A stretch of 64,000 nucleotides of DNA from Geodermatophilus sp. DSM 44513 (GCF_032460525.1 NZ_CP135963.1:3162001-3226000); one strand, 5' to 3'; shown: positions 9,797-18,950, counted from the first letter of the stretch. Made by a program: numbers and translations. The notes: generated by a model not told the origin, from the letters alone.

Positions 9797-10666
9797 TCAG
9801 CCGGCCAGCCACTCCTCGGTGAGCTCGCCGGCGGCGACCACGACGGCCGGGCCGGACAGCACCGTCGTCCGCCGGTCGACGGTGACCTGCAACCGCCCGC
9901 CGGGGACGTCGACGGTCACCGTGCCGGTCTCCGCGCCGGCCGCCTCCAGCGCGGTCCAGGCGGCGGCGCAGGCGCCGGTGCCGCAGGAGCGGGTCTCCCC
10001 GACGCCGCGCTCGGACACCCGCAGCCGCACGTGCGCCCCGGGCTCGAGGACCTCGACGAACTCCACGTTGACCCCGTCGGGGAACAGCCCGGCGTCGACC
10101 GCCGGCGCGGAGGTCAGGTCCAGGGTGTCCAGGTCGACGTCGGTGAGGCAGACCAAGTGCGGGTTGCCCATCGACACCGCGCGGCCCAGGAACACCGCGC
10201 CGGGGAGCTGCGCCGTGCCGGCGCCGAACGGGCGGGCCGGGCCCATGTCCACCCAGTAGCCGCCGTCGGGCGCGGCACCGACCCGTCGCGGGCCGCCGCG
10301 GGTGCCCACCCACACGCCGTCGGCGCACGCGGACCGCTCGACCAGGCCCTCGCCGACGAGCACGTGCAGGAACAGCCGGATGCCGTTGCCGCACATCTCG
10401 GCGGTGGACCCGTCGGCGTTGCGGTGGTCCATGAACCACTCGCACCGGCCCAGCGCCTCGCCCAGCACGGCCGGGGCGTCGGGCACGTGCGCGGAGCGGA
10501 CGACGCGCAGCACGCCGTCCCCGCCCAGGCCCGCGCGCCGCTCGCACAGCCGCTGCACCGTCACGGCGTCCAGCCGGTCCTCCGGCCAGGCGGTGCCGTC
10601 GGGGTCGGGCAGGACGACGAAGTCGTTCTCGGTGCCGTGCCCGACCAGCACCCGCCGTGCGCTCAC
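9797..10666 (-). CDS. dapF: Diaminopimelate epimerase
   Basis: A 289-residue cytoplasmic enzyme that converts LL- to meso-diaminopimelate for lysine and peptidoglycan synthesis. The two catalytic cysteines are C92 (AEMCGNGIR) and C228 (ETRSCGTGAC), in the expected motifs. NDFVVL near residue 14 is the usual N-terminal substrate-binding stretch. The GTG start at 10666 overlaps the miaA stop by four bases (GTGA). The pathway partners dapA (49517) and dapB (60589) are elsewhere in this window. Confidence 0.97.
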   Translation of the reverse strand: MSARRVLVGHGTENDFVVLPDPDGTAWPEDRLDAVTVQRLCERRAGLGGDGVLRVVRSAHVPDAPAVLGEALGRCEWFMDHRNADGSTAEMCGNGIRLFLHVLVGEGLVERSACADGVWVGTRGGPRRVGAAPDGGYWVDMGPARPFGAGTAQLPGAVFLGRAVSMGNPHLVCLTDVDLDTLDLTSAPAVDAGLFPDGVNVEFVEVLEPGAHVRLRVSERGVGETRSCGTGACAAAWTALEAAGAETGTVTVDVPGGRLQVTVDRRTTVLSGPAVVVAAGELTEEWLAG

Positions 10667-11586
10667 CGGTCCAGCGTACGGGTGGTGATCACCTGCACGG
10701 CCGCGTCGAGCAGGTCGGGCCGGGCGGCGTCGAGCCACGTGGTGCCCGCGTCGCGGCGGAACCACGAGCGCTGCCGGCGCACGAACCGCCGGGTGGCGGC
10801 CACCGTGCGCTCCCGCGCCTGGTCCGGGGTGAGCTGCCCGCCGAGCTGGGCGAGCACCTGCGCGTAACCCAGGGCACGCGAGGCGGTCGGGCCCTCGCGC
10901 AGCCCGTCGGCGGCCAGGGCCTCGACCTCGGCCACCAGGCTGGCGGCCCACATCCGGTCGACCCGGGCGGCGACCCGCTGGTCGAGCTCGGCCGGGTCGC
11001 GGTCCAGGCCGACGACGACCGCCGGGTAGTGCGGCCGCGGCTCGGGCAGGGTCGCCCGGAACGGGCCGCCGGTGAGCTCGACGACCTCCAGCGCGCGCAC
11101 CACCCGCCGTCCGTTCGAGGGCAGGACGGCGGCCGCGGCGGCCGGGTCGACCCGGGCCAGCCGGGCATGCAGGGCGGCGGGGCCGGTCTCGGCGAGCTCG
11201 GCCTCCAGCCGGGCGCGCACCACCGGGTCGGTGCCGGGGAAGTCCAGCTCGTCGAGGACGGCGCGCACGTAGAGCCCCGACCCACCGACCAGCAGCGGGA
11301 GCACCCCGGCCGACCGCAGCCGGTCGACCTCGGCGCGGGCGAGCCGCCGGTACTCGGCCACCGACGCGGCCTGGCGCACGTGCCAGAGGTCGAGCAGGTG
11401 GTGCGGGACGCCGTCCCGCTCGCCGGCGTCGGGCTTGGCGGTGCCGACGTCCATGCCCCGGTAGAGCTGCATCGAGTCGGCGTTGACCACCTCACCGCCC
11501 AGCCGGTGGGCCAGCGCCACCGCCAGCGCGGTCTTGCCGGTGGCGGTCGGGCCCACCAGTGCGACCACCGGCGGTGGGCCGCTCAC
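10663..11586 (-). CDS. miaA: tRNA dimethylallyltransferase
   Basis: A 307-residue enzyme that puts a dimethylallyl group on N6 of A37 in tRNAs reading U-starting codons. P-loop GPTATGKT is at residues 12-19, followed by the DSMQLYRGMDVGTAKP block that recognises substrate and the C-terminal RRQRSWFRRD stretch. MiaB (14041) adds the later methylthio group to the same base. The GTG start overlaps the stop of the upstream gene (GTGA), and the stop overlaps the dapF start, so three genes form one tightly coupled operon. Confidence 0.97.
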   Translation of the reverse strand: MSGPPPVVALVGPTATGKTALAVALAHRLGGEVVNADSMQLYRGMDVGTAKPDAGERDGVPHHLLDLWHVRQAASVAEYRRLARAEVDRLRSAGVLPLLVGGSGLYVRAVLDELDFPGTDPVVRARLEAELAETGPAALHARLARVDPAAAAAVLPSNGRRVVRALEVVELTGGPFRATLPEPRPHYPAVVVGLDRDPAELDQRVAARVDRMWAASLVAEVEALAADGLREGPTASRALGYAQVLAQLGGQLTPDQARERTVAATRRFVRRQRSWFRRDAGTTWLDAARPDLLDAAVQVITTRTLDR

Positions 11587-12302
11587 CGCACGACCCAGTC
11601 GGCCACCAGGTAGCCGACGCCGAAGGGCGCCTCGTGCGCGTGCAGCCGCCCGGTGACCGCCCGCCCGGCCAGCAGGGCGCCCACCGCCCGCCACGTGGGC
11701 ACCCCGGCGGCCAGCAGCCGGGCGCCCTCTGCGGCGTCCAGCGCGGCGAGGGCGGCCGCGTCCCCGGCGGCCAGCGCGGCGGCGACCGCGTCGTCGAAGG
11801 GCGCCGCGGCGTCGTCCAGGTGCCCGGGGGCCTTGAGCGACCGCCGCGCCGAGCCGTCGCCCACCGCGAGGACGCCGACCGGCCCGGGCAGGTCGGCCAG
11901 GGCGTCGCCCAGGTCGTCCGGCCCGACGCCGAGACGCGGGCCGGCGTACCCGGCCTGCTCCAGCAGCCAGGCGCCGACCGTGTGGGCCAGCGGCGTCCGC
12001 CGCCCGTCGGCGCGGACCGGGCCGGCGAACGGGACGGCCAGGTCGACGCCGAAGCCGCGCAGGTCCCCGCCGTCGCCCGGCCCGTACCGCCCGCCCGCGC
12101 CGACGACCACGACCACCTCCGGGCGGGCCGCCAGCAGGGCGTCGAGCGCGGTCGAGCAGGCCGCCCGGAGCCCGGCGGTGTCCTCCGCGGCCCGCCCGGC
12201 CACGGCCGGCACCAGCAGCGGCGGACACGGGCAGAAGGCGACCGCGGACGGCACCGGGCGGCGGACGCCGGAGGCGCCGGGGCGGGCGGGGGCCGGGCTC
12301 AC
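11583..12302 (-). CDS. LigB-like (class III extradiol dioxygenase fold) protein, possibly non-catalytic
   Basis: A 239-residue protein in the position held by the Rv2728c-type conserved gene beside miaA in mycobacteria. The N-terminal AFCPCPPLLVPAVAG and the VVVVVGAGGRYGPGD strand resemble class III extradiol dioxygenases. The histidine normally expected before the Pro-Pro motif is replaced here (CPCPP), so metal binding and catalysis are doubtful. The GTG at 12302 has a GAGACT box 6 nt upstream, consistent with a leaderless start. It heads the miaA-dapF operon. The fold assignment comes from memory of the family, not a search. Confidence 0.78.
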   Translation of the reverse strand: MSPAPARPGASGVRRPVPSAVAFCPCPPLLVPAVAGRAAEDTAGLRAACSTALDALLAARPEVVVVVGAGGRYGPGDGGDLRGFGVDLAVPFAGPVRADGRRTPLAHTVGAWLLEQAGYAGPRLGVGPDDLGDALADLPGPVGVLAVGDGSARRSLKAPGHLDDAAAPFDDAVAAALAAGDAAALAALDAAEGARLLAAGVPTWRAVGALLAGRAVTGRLHAHEAPFGVGYLVADWVVR

Positions 12303-12342
12303 CGCAGCAGTCTCCCGGATGCGTCGTGGGAGACTCCGGGAC

Positions 12343-13980
12343 GTGTCGAGCACGGAGAACGCCGCCAGCCCTGCCCCGCTGTCCGAGCAGGAGCCGACCG
12401 GGTCCGAGGCGGTCGCCCCCGAGGGCGGGACGGCCGCGGCACCGACCCCGGGCGACGCCGCCCTGGCCGACGCGACCGCGGGCGCCGCCGCCTCCGACGG
12501 GGCCGCTGCCCCCGAGCAGCCGGCCGACGGTGCACCGACGGGGGACGCCGGGCTGTCGGCTCCGCCCGCCGGGGACGCCCCCACACGGGACGCCGCCGCA
12601 GAGGAGACCCCCGCAGGCGACGCCGCGGCGGACGGCCCCACGGCAGGCGACGCCGCGGCGGACGGCCCCACGGCAGACGGCCCCACGGACGGGAGCACGT
12701 CCGCCGGTCCGGTGCCCGCCGCCGCCCCGGCCGCCGTCCCGCACCCGCCGGCCGAGGCGGCCGTGCCGTCCGACCCCGCCCGGTGGGGCCGGGTCGACGA
12801 GGACGGCACGGTCTACGTCCGCACCGCCGAGGGCGAGCGCACGGTGGGCTCCTGGCAGGCCGGCGAGCCGGCCGCGGGGCTGGCCCACTACGCCCGCCGC
12901 TACGACGACCTGGCCACCGAGGTCACCCTGCTCGAGGCGCGCCTGCGGGCGCACACCGGCAACCCCAGCGAGATCAAGGCCAAGGCCCAGGCGCTTGCCG
13001 AGTCCATCCCCGCCGCGGCGGCCGTCGGCGACCTGGACGGGCTGGCCGCCCGCGCCCGCGCCATGGTCGGGACGGCGGACTCCGCGGCCGCGGAGTCGCG
13101 GGCGGAGAAGGCCGCCGCACGAGCCGCCCAGGTCGCCCGCAAGGAGGCGCTGGCCGCCGAGGCCGAGCAGATCGCCGCGGAGTCCACCGCGTGGAAGGCC
13201 TCCGGTGACCGGCTCAAGGCCATCGTCGAGGAGTGGAAGACCATCCGCGGCATCGACCGCAAGACCGACGAGGCGCTGTGGACGCGGTTCGCCGCGGCCC
13301 GGGACGCCTTCGGGCGCCGCCGCGGCGCGCACTTCGCCGCCCTCGATGCCCAGCGCGGGGAGGCCCGCGCGGCCAAGCAGGAGCTCATCGCCGAGGCCCA
13401 GCGGCTGGCCACCTCGACGGACTGGGGCCCCACGAGCGCGGCCATGCGCTCGCTGATGGACCGCTGGAAGGCCGTCCCGCGCACCGGCCGCGACGGCGAC
13501 GACGACCTGTGGAAGCAGTTCCGGGCCGCGCAGGACGTCTTCTTCGCCGCCCGCGCGGAGTCCGACAAGGTCCGCAACGCCGAGCAGCTGGCCAACCAGC
13601 AGGCCAAGGAGGAGATCCTGGCCCAGGCCGAGAAGCTGGACCCGGCCACCGACCTGCGGGGCGCGCAGAACGCGCTGCGCAAGCTGCAGGAGCGCTACGA
13701 CGCCATCGGCCACGTGCCGCGCGGCGCCATCCGCCCCCTGGAGGACCGGATGCAGGCCGTCGAGCAGCGCGTCCGCGGCGCCGTCGACTCCTCCCGCCCG
13801 CGGACGGCGCCGGAGAACCCGATGGTCACCTCCATGCGCCAGGCGGTGACCAAGGCCGAGGAGCAGCTGGCCAAGGCCGAGGCCGCCGGCGACGCCCGCC
13901 GGGTCGAGCGGGCACGGGCCGACCTCAGCACCCGCCGGGAGTGGCTGGCCGAGGCCGAGCGGTCGTCCTCCCGCCGGTAG
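12343..13980 (+). CDS. DUF349-domain protein with long low-complexity N-terminus
   Basis: A 545-residue protein. Residues 1 to about 150 are Ala/Pro/Asp/Gly-rich and disordered, including a duplicated GDAAADGPTA stretch. The rest is strongly helical and charged with several DUF349-type helical repeats (LKAIVEEWKTI, then LMDRWKAVPRTGRDGDDDLWKQF, split here) and a likely coiled coil at the end. DUF349 proteins are widespread in actinobacteria and lack an agreed biochemical role. The GTG at 12343 has a GAGACT box 7 nt upstream, mirroring the divergent gene at 12302. The gene converges on miaB. Confidence 0.88.
   Translation: MSSTENAASPAPLSEQEPTGSEAVAPEGGTAAAPTPGDAALADATAGAAASDGAAAPEQPADGAPTGDAGLSAPPAGDAPTRDAAAEETPAGDAAADGPTAGDAAADGPTADGPTDGSTSAGPVPAAAPAAVPHPPAEAAVPSDPARWGRVDEDGTVYVRTAEGERTVGSWQAGEPAAGLAHYARRYDDLATEVTLLEARLRAHTGNPSEIKAKAQALAESIPAAAAVGDLDGLAARARAMVGTADSAAAESRAEKAAARAAQVARKEALAAEAEQIAAESTAWKASGDRLKAIVEEWKTIRGIDRKTDEALWTRFAAARDAFGRRRGAHFAALDAQRGEARAAKQELIAEAQRLATSTDWGPTSAAMRSLMDRWKAVPRTGRDGDDDLWKQFRAAQDVFFAARAESDKVRNAEQLANQQAKEEILAQAEKLDPATDLRGAQNALRKLQERYDAIGHVPRGAIRPLEDRMQAVEQRVRGAVDSSRPRTAPENPMVTSMRQAVTKAEEQLAKAEAAGDARRVERARADLSTRREWLAEAERSSSRR
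12616..12675. repeat. 30-bp tandem duplication inside the DUF349 gene
   Basis: A 30-bp unit starting GGCGACGCCGCGGCGGACGG is repeated at 12616-12645 and 12646-12675, followed by a partial third. It keeps the reading frame and encodes a 10-residue repeat in the disordered N-terminus. Such repeats often change copy number between strains. Confidence 0.75.
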
Positions 13981-13983
13981 CGG

Positions 13984-14037
13984 CGGCCTCCAGGGCACCG
14001 CCCCGGGGCGTGCGAGGGGTGGGGAGGAGGGGGTCCT
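13984..14037 (-). repeat. Structured stop-proximal repeat, copy A (behind miaB)
   Basis: Read on the minus strand, AGGA begins 3 nt after the miaB TGA. Arm 1 (14026-14033) and arm 2 (13984-13991) pair at about five of eight positions. They enclose a 34-nt loop with the family core CCCCAC...CTCGC. An inner helix CCC-A-CCCC/GGGG-C-GGT is well formed. It occupies nearly all of the gap between convergent DUF349 and miaB genes, so it could act as a terminator for either. Confidence 0.6.
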
Positions 14038-14040
14038 CCC

Positions 14041-15531
14041 TCAGCAGCCGCCGACGGGGACGAGCGGCGGCGGGACGCCGATCCGCGGCATCCCGAGGGA
14101 GACGCCCGGCGTCGTCGGGCGGGTGCCGGCCTCGTGCGCGTCCCCGGCACGGGTGCGCCGGTGGGAGCGCAGCGGCCCGTCGGCGACGAGGAAGTGCGGC
14201 TTGGCGTCGGTCACGACCGTCTCGACGACGTCGCCGGGGCGGACGCCGTCGGACCCGGTGAAGTGCACCAGCCGGCCGTCACGGGCGCGGCCGGAGAGCC
14301 GGCCCGTCCGCGCGTCCTTGCTGCCCTCCCCCGCGGCGACCAGCAGCTCGACGGTGCGGCCGACCTGGGCGCGGTTCTCCGCCCAGCTGACCTCCTCCTG
14401 CAGCGCGGTCAGTCGCAGGTAGCGCTCCTGCACGACCTCCTTGGGCAGCTGGCCGTCCATCTCGGCGGCCGGCGTCCCGGGGCGCTTCGAGTACTGGAAG
14501 GTGAAGGCGCTCGCGAAGCGCGCCTGGCGCACCACCTCGAGGGTCTGGGCGAAGTCGGCCTCGGTCTCGCCGGGGAACCCGACGATGACGTCGGTGGTGA
14601 TCGCCGCGTCGGGCATGGCGGCCCGCACCCGGTCGATGATCCCGAGGTAGCGGTCCTGCCGGTAGCCGCGGCGCATCCGGCGCAGCACGTCGTCCGACCC
14701 GCTCTGCAGCGGCATGTGCAGCTGGGGGCAGACCGCCGGCGTCTCGGCCATCGCGGTGACGACGTCGTCGGTGAACTCCCGCGGGTGCGGGCTGGTGAAA
14801 CGCACCCGCTCCAGGCCCTCGATCGCACCCGTCGCGCGCAGCAGGCCGGCGAAGGCGCCCCGGTCGCGGAACTCCACGCCGTAGGCGTTGACGTTCTGCC
14901 CGAGCAGGGTCACCTCCAGCACGCCCTGGTCCACCAGCGCCTGCACCTCGGCGAGGACCTCGCCGGGCCGGCGGTCCCGCTCCTTGCCGCGCAGCGCCGG
15001 GACGATGCAGAACGTGCACGTGTTGTTGCACCCGACGCTGATCGACACCCAGCCGGAGGAGGCCGAGTCCCGCCTGGCCGGCAGGGTGGAGGGGAAGACC
15101 TCCAGCGCCTCGGCGATCTCCACCTGCGCCTCGGCGTTGTGCCGGGCGCGGGCGAGCAGGGCCGGCAGCGACCCGACGTTGTGCGTGCCGAAGACGACGT
15201 CCACCCACGGGGCGCGGCGCACGATGTCCCCGCGGTCCTTCTGCGCCAGGCACCCGCCGACCGCGATCTGCATGCCGGGGTGCGCGTCCTTGACCGGGCG
15301 CAGGTGGCCGAGGTTGCCGTACAGCCGGTTGTCGGCGTTCTCCCGCACCGCGCAGGTGTTCAGCACGACGACGTCGGCATCGGCACCCTCGGGGGCGGCG
15401 GTGTACCCGGCGGCCTCCAGCAGCCCGGACAGCCGCTCGGAGTCGTGCACGTTCATCTGGCAGCCGTAGGTGCGCACCCGGTAGGTGCGCGCGGGTGCGG
15501 TCCGGTCGGCGTCGCTGAGGTCGCTCGTCAT
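14041..15531 (-). CDS. miaB: tRNA-2-methylthio-N6-dimethylallyladenosine synthase
   Basis: A 496-residue radical-SAM methylthiotransferase that completes ms2i6A37 in tRNA after MiaA. The auxiliary 4Fe-4S cluster cysteines are C24, C60 and C94 ([22 protein letters not shown]). The radical-SAM cluster cysteines are C168, C172 and C175 (CNNTCTFC). A TRAM domain fills the region after about 385. The C-terminus is longer than usual by a Pro/Gly-rich tail of about 40 residues. ATG at 15531 has a TACCCT box 9 nt upstream. It is divergent from gluA. Confidence 0.97.
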   Translation of the reverse strand: MTSDLSDADRTAPARTYRVRTYGCQMNVHDSERLSGLLEAAGYTAAPEGADADVVVLNTCAVRENADNRLYGNLGHLRPVKDAHPGMQIAVGGCLAQKDRGDIVRRAPWVDVVFGTHNVGSLPALLARARHNAEAQVEIAEALEVFPSTLPARRDSASSGWVSISVGCNNTCTFCIVPALRGKERDRRPGEVLAEVQALVDQGVLEVTLLGQNVNAYGVEFRDRGAFAGLLRATGAIEGLERVRFTSPHPREFTDDVVTAMAETPAVCPQLHMPLQSGSDDVLRRMRRGYRQDRYLGIIDRVRAAMPDAAITTDVIVGFPGETEADFAQTLEVVRQARFASAFTFQYSKRPGTPAAEMDGQLPKEVVQERYLRLTALQEEVSWAENRAQVGRTVELLVAAGEGSKDARTGRLSGRARDGRLVHFTGSDGVRPGDVVETVVTDAKPHFLVADGPLRSHRRTRAGDAHEAGTRPTTPGVSLGMPRIGVPPPLVPVGGC

Positions 15532-15652
15532 GACGGGTCGAGGGTACGGCGACCCGAACGGGTGTCCCCCGGTCCACTGCACCCGGGCAGTCGTTACGCC
15601 TTCGTGATCGCGGGGCGCCGACACCGTTGCCGACCGCCTCTATGGTCTGCCG

Positions 15653-16408
15653 GTGACCACCCGCACCGCCGGAGAGCCTCTCGTCCGCCTGTCCGCGGTC
15701 GACAAGTGGTTCGGTGAGCTGCACGTCCTGCAGGACATCGACCTGTCCATCGACCGCGGCGAGGTGGTCGTCGTCATCGGCCCGTCCGGCTCGGGCAAGT
15801 CGACGCTGTGCCGCACGATCAACCGGCTGGAGCCCATCGACTCCGGCGAGATCACCATCGACGGCCAGCGGCTGCCCGACGAGGGCCGCGAGCTCGCCCG
15901 GCTGCGCGCCGACGTCGGCATGGTCTTCCAGAGCTTCAACCTGTTCGCGCACAAGACCGTGCTGGAGAACGTCACGCTGGGCCCGGTCAAGGTGCGCAAG
16001 CAGCCGAGGGCCGACGCCGAGCGGCGCGCCCGCGAGCTGCTGGACCGGGTGGGCGTCGGCAGCCAGGCCGACAAGTACCCCGCGCAGCTGTCCGGCGGCC
16101 AGCAGCAGCGGGTGGCCATCGCCCGCGCGCTGGCCATGGACCCCAAGGTCATGCTCTTCGACGAGCCGACCTCCGCCCTGGACCCGGAGATGATCAACGA
16201 GGTCCTGGACGTGATGACCTCGCTGGCCCGCGACGGCATGACGATGGTCGTCGTCACCCACGAGATGGGCTTCGCCCGCCGGGCGGCCAACCGGGTCGTG
16301 TTCATGGACGGCGGCCGGGTCGTCGAGTCCGCCGCCCCGGAGACCTTCTTCACGAACCCGCAGTCGGACCGGGCCAAGGACTTCCTCGCGAAGATCCTCA
16401 CCCACTGA
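15653..16408 (+). CDS. gluA: Glutamate-type ABC importer ATPase
   Basis: A 251-residue ATPase of the polar amino-acid uptake family. Walker [10 protein letters not shown] 43-51, Q-loop VFQSFNLF from 91, signature LSGGQ 146-150, Walker B VMLFDE 166-171. It is the first gene of a four-gene cluster in the order gluA-B-C-D known for glutamate uptake in Corynebacterium, and sits beside miaB and recX-recA as there. The GTG at 15653 lies 6 nt after a TATGGT box, so it is probably leaderless. Glutamate is the likely substrate by synteny; aspartate or glutamine are possible. Confidence 0.93.
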   Translation: MTTRTAGEPLVRLSAVDKWFGELHVLQDIDLSIDRGEVVVVIGPSGSGKSTLCRTINRLEPIDSGEITIDGQRLPDEGRELARLRADVGMVFQSFNLFAHKTVLENVTLGPVKVRKQPRADAERRARELLDRVGVGSQADKYPAQLSGGQQQRVAIARALAMDPKVMLFDEPTSALDPEMINEVLDVMTSLARDGMTMVVVTHEMGFARRAANRVVFMDGGRVVESAAPETFFTNPQSDRAKDFLAKILTH

Positions 16409-16429
16409 GCCCGCTAGAGAGGAACGCAC

Positions 16430-17320
16430 ATGCGCATCACCCGCTACGCCGCCACCCTGGGGGCGGCCGGTCTCGTGCTCACCGGCTGTGCCAGCGAGGC
16501 CGGCCAGCAGGCCGAGCAGGCCGCCTCGGCGGCCCCCGAGGTCGCCCAGGACGCGGAGTTCCCGGCCGGGACGACGATGGCCGAGCTCGCCGAGGCCGGC
16601 TCGATCACCGTCGGCACCAAGTTCGACCAGCCGGGGTTCGGCCTGGCCAACCCGCAGGGCGTGCCCGAGGGCTTCGACGTCGAGGTGGCCAAGATCATCG
16701 CCGGGGAGCTGGGCATCGCCCCCGAGGAGATCGAGTGGACCGAGACGGTGTCGGCCAACCGGGAGTCGTTCATCCAGAACGGTGACGTCGACATCGTCGT
16801 GGCCACCTACACGATCAACGACGCCCGCAAGCAGCTCATCGACTTCGCCGGGCCGTACTACGAGGCCGGCCAGGACATCATGGTCGCCACCGGCAACCCG
16901 CTGGCCATCGAGGGCCCCGACGACCTCGCGGGCAAGCGGGTCTGCTCGGTGGAGGGCTCGACCCCGGCGCAGAACATCCGGGACAACTACCCCGAGGCCC
17001 AGCTGACGCTGTTCGACGTGTACTCCAAGTGCGCCGACGCGCTGCGCAACGGCCAGGTCGACGCGGTCACCACCGACAACGTCATCCTCACCGGCCTGGT
17101 CCAGGGCGGGCAGGGCGCCTTCGAGCTGGTCGGCAACCCCTTCACCGAGGAGCCGTACGGCATCGGCCTCACCAAGGGCGACGACGAGTTCCGCGCGTTC
17201 ATCAACGACACGCTCGAGCAGGCCTACGAGGACGGCACCTGGGCCGAGGCCTGGGACCGCACCGCGGGTGCCATCACCGGCACGGAGGCCCCCGAGCCGC
17301 CCATGGTCGACCGCTACTGA
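16430..17320 (+). CDS. gluB: Glutamate-type solute-binding lipoprotein
   Basis: A 296-residue lipoprotein, the outside receptor of the importer. The signal peptide ends in lipobox VLTGC (Cys20), followed by a Gln/Ala/Glu linker and a bacterial extracellular binding-protein family 3 domain from about residue 58 (ITVGTKFDQPGFG; EWTETVSANRESFIQNGDVD region; CSVEGSTPAQNI). The start has a good AGAGAGGAA ribosome-binding site. A very strong hairpin at 17336-17371, 16 nt after the stop, separates it from the permease genes and probably makes this subunit more abundant than the others. Confidence 0.94.
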   Translation: MRITRYAATLGAAGLVLTGCASEAGQQAEQAASAAPEVAQDAEFPAGTTMAELAEAGSITVGTKFDQPGFGLANPQGVPEGFDVEVAKIIAGELGIAPEEIEWTETVSANRESFIQNGDVDIVVATYTINDARKQLIDFAGPYYEAGQDIMVATGNPLAIEGPDDLAGKRVCSVEGSTPAQNIRDNYPEAQLTLFDVYSKCADALRNGQVDAVTTDNVILTGLVQGGQGAFELVGNPFTEEPYGIGLTKGDDEFRAFINDTLEQAYEDGTWAEAWDRTAGAITGTEAPEPPMVDRY

Positions 17321-17335
17321 CCGACCGGATCTCCT

Positions 17336-17371
17336 GACGCCGCCGGGCGGGGCCTCCCGCCCGGCGGCGTC
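17336..17371 (+). terminator. Strong hairpin between gluB and gluC (partial terminator or mRNA stabiliser)
   Basis: A perfect 16-bp stem (17336-17351 with 17356-17371) closed by a 4-nt loop GCCT. No U-tract follows, which is common in high-GC actinobacteria. Its position inside the operon, right after the binding-protein gene, suggests reduced read-through into the permease genes or protection of the gluAB message 3' end. Confidence 0.8.
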
Positions 17372-17400
17372 TCGCCGTCCCGACCCGGAGAGGAGGCGCG

Positions 17401-18048
17401 GTGGACTTCGTCAGCGAGAACGCCGACCTGTTCGTCGACGCGTTCCTGGCCACCCTCGGCCTGTCGCTGCTGGCCGGCCTGCTGGCGCTGGCCCTCGGCA
17501 CGCTGCTCGCGGCGATGCGGGTCAGCCCCGTCCCGCCGCTGCGCGGGCTGGCCACCTTCTACGTCGAGACCTTCCGCAACACCCCGCTCACGGTGGTCTT
17601 CTTCTTCATCATCTTCGGGCTGCCGCAGATCGACTTCGTGATCGGCTTCTTCCCCGGCGCGGTGCTGTCGGTCGGGCTCTACACCGCGGCGTTCGTCTGC
17701 GAGGCGGTCCGCTCGGGGATCAACGCCGTGGCGGCCGGCCAGGCGGAGGCGGCCCGGGCGCTGGGGCTGACCTTCGGGCAGTCGCTGCGCGAGGTGGTCC
17801 TGCCGCAGGCGTTCCGGACCGTCGTCCCGCCGCTGGGCAACGTGCTCATCGCGATGGTGAAGAACACCTCCATCGCGGCCGGCTTCTCGGTCAGCGAGCT
17901 CAGCTCGCTGCTGCCCCGGCTGGTGAACGCGGACGCCGGCGACCTGACCTTGGTGCTGGTCGGCGTGGTCGTCGGCTACATGGTGATCACGCTGCCGTCC
18001 GCGCTGGCGGTCAACCGGATCGAGCGCCGGGTGGCGATCCTGCGATGA
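17401..18048 (+). CDS. gluC: Glutamate-type ABC importer permease 1
   Basis: A 215-residue integral membrane subunit with about five hydrophobic helices and the polar amino-acid permease signature (FRNTPLTVVFFF, then EAVRSGINAVAAGQAEAARALG as the EAA coupling loop around residues 101-122). The GTG start has GGAGAGGAGG just upstream. Its stop overlaps the gluD start (ATGA), so the two permeases are translationally coupled and should assemble as a heterodimer. Confidence 0.93.
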   Translation: MDFVSENADLFVDAFLATLGLSLLAGLLALALGTLLAAMRVSPVPPLRGLATFYVETFRNTPLTVVFFFIIFGLPQIDFVIGFFPGAVLSVGLYTAAFVCEAVRSGINAVAAGQAEAARALGLTFGQSLREVVLPQAFRTVVPPLGNVLIAMVKNTSIAAGFSVSELSSLLPRLVNADAGDLTLVLVGVVVGYMVITLPSALAVNRIERRVAILR

Positions 18049-18950
18049 GCGCACCGGTCCTGTTCGACCTGCCCGGCCCCCGGGCCCGCCGTCGGATCCG
18101 CCTCGCCACGGCGGTCGGCGCCCTCCTCGTCGCCGCACTCGTCGTCCTCGTCCTCGTCCGGCTGGCCGGCAACGGGCAGCTGGAGGCCCAGCGCTGGGCC
18201 GTCCTGTTCGATCCGGCCAGCCAGGTGCCGCAGGCGCTGGGCCAGGCCCTGCTGCGCACGCTGCAGGTCGCCCTCATCGGCATGGTGCTCGCCACCCTGC
18301 TGGGTCTGCTGCTCGCGGTCGGGCGGCTCTCGGAGCACCACTGGGTCCGGGTGGTCGTGTCGACGGTCATCGAGTTCTTCCGCGCGGTGCCCCTGCTGGT
18401 GCTGATCTTCGCGCTGTTCTTCCTGCTGCCGAAGTTCGGCATCCGGCTCACCGCGTTCTGGGCCCTCGTCGGCGGCCTGGTGCTCTACAACGGCGCGGTG
18501 CTCGGCGAGATCTTCCGCGCCGGCATCCTGTCGGTCGACCGCGGCCAGCGCGAGGCGGCCTACGGGCTGGGCATGCGCAAGACGCAGGTCATGACACTGG
18601 TGCTGCTCCCCCAGGCCACCCGGCGGATGCTCCCGGTGCTCATCGCCCAGCTCGTCGTCCTGCTCAAGGACACCTCGCTCGGCTTCATCATCAGCTTCCC
18701 GGAGCTGCTGCGCGGGGCCCGGGGCCTGGTGGAGTTCTTCACCCTGCAGTTCGGCAACCAGTACACGTTCCAGCTCTACGTCGCGGCGGCCGTCGTCTAC
18801 ATCGTGATCAACCTGCTGCTGTCCTGGCTGGCGCGCTACGCGGAGGGCCGGACGCGGCGCAGCGCCAAGACGGCGGCCACGACTCCGGCGGAGCTGCCCG
18901 CCGACGTGCAGATGGGCGGTGGCGGCGGCGCGGTCCCGGCCGGGCGGTGA
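18045..18950 (+). CDS. gluD: Glutamate-type ABC importer permease 2
   Basis: A 301-residue permease partner of GluC. Several hydrophobic helices follow a short cytoplasmic N-terminus. The family motif FFRAVPLLVLIF is near residue 105, and the coupling loop (GILSVDRGQREAAYGLGM) near 160-180. The C-terminus has a hydrophilic tail of about 40 residues ending in Gly/Ala. The ATG overlaps the gluC stop by four bases. It is the last gene of the cluster. Confidence 0.93.
   Translation: MSAPVLFDLPGPRARRRIRLATAVGALLVAALVVLVLVRLAGNGQLEAQRWAVLFDPASQVPQALGQALLRTLQVALIGMVLATLLGLLLAVGRLSEHHWVRVVVSTVIEFFRAVPLLVLIFALFFLLPKFGIRLTAFWALVGGLVLYNGAVLGEIFRAGILSVDRGQREAAYGLGMRKTQVMTLVLLPQATRRMLPVLIAQLVVLLKDTSLGFIISFPELLRGARGLVEFFTLQFGNQYTFQLYVAAAVVYIVINLLLSWLARYAEGRTRRSAKTAATTPAELPADVQMGGGGGAVPAGR

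Noticed and set aside
10663-13998. Apparent 1111-residue fusion ending in MiaA
   Set aside because: Only the last 307 residues are MiaA. The rest is antisense to the DUF349 gene and a wrong frame of the LigB-like gene.
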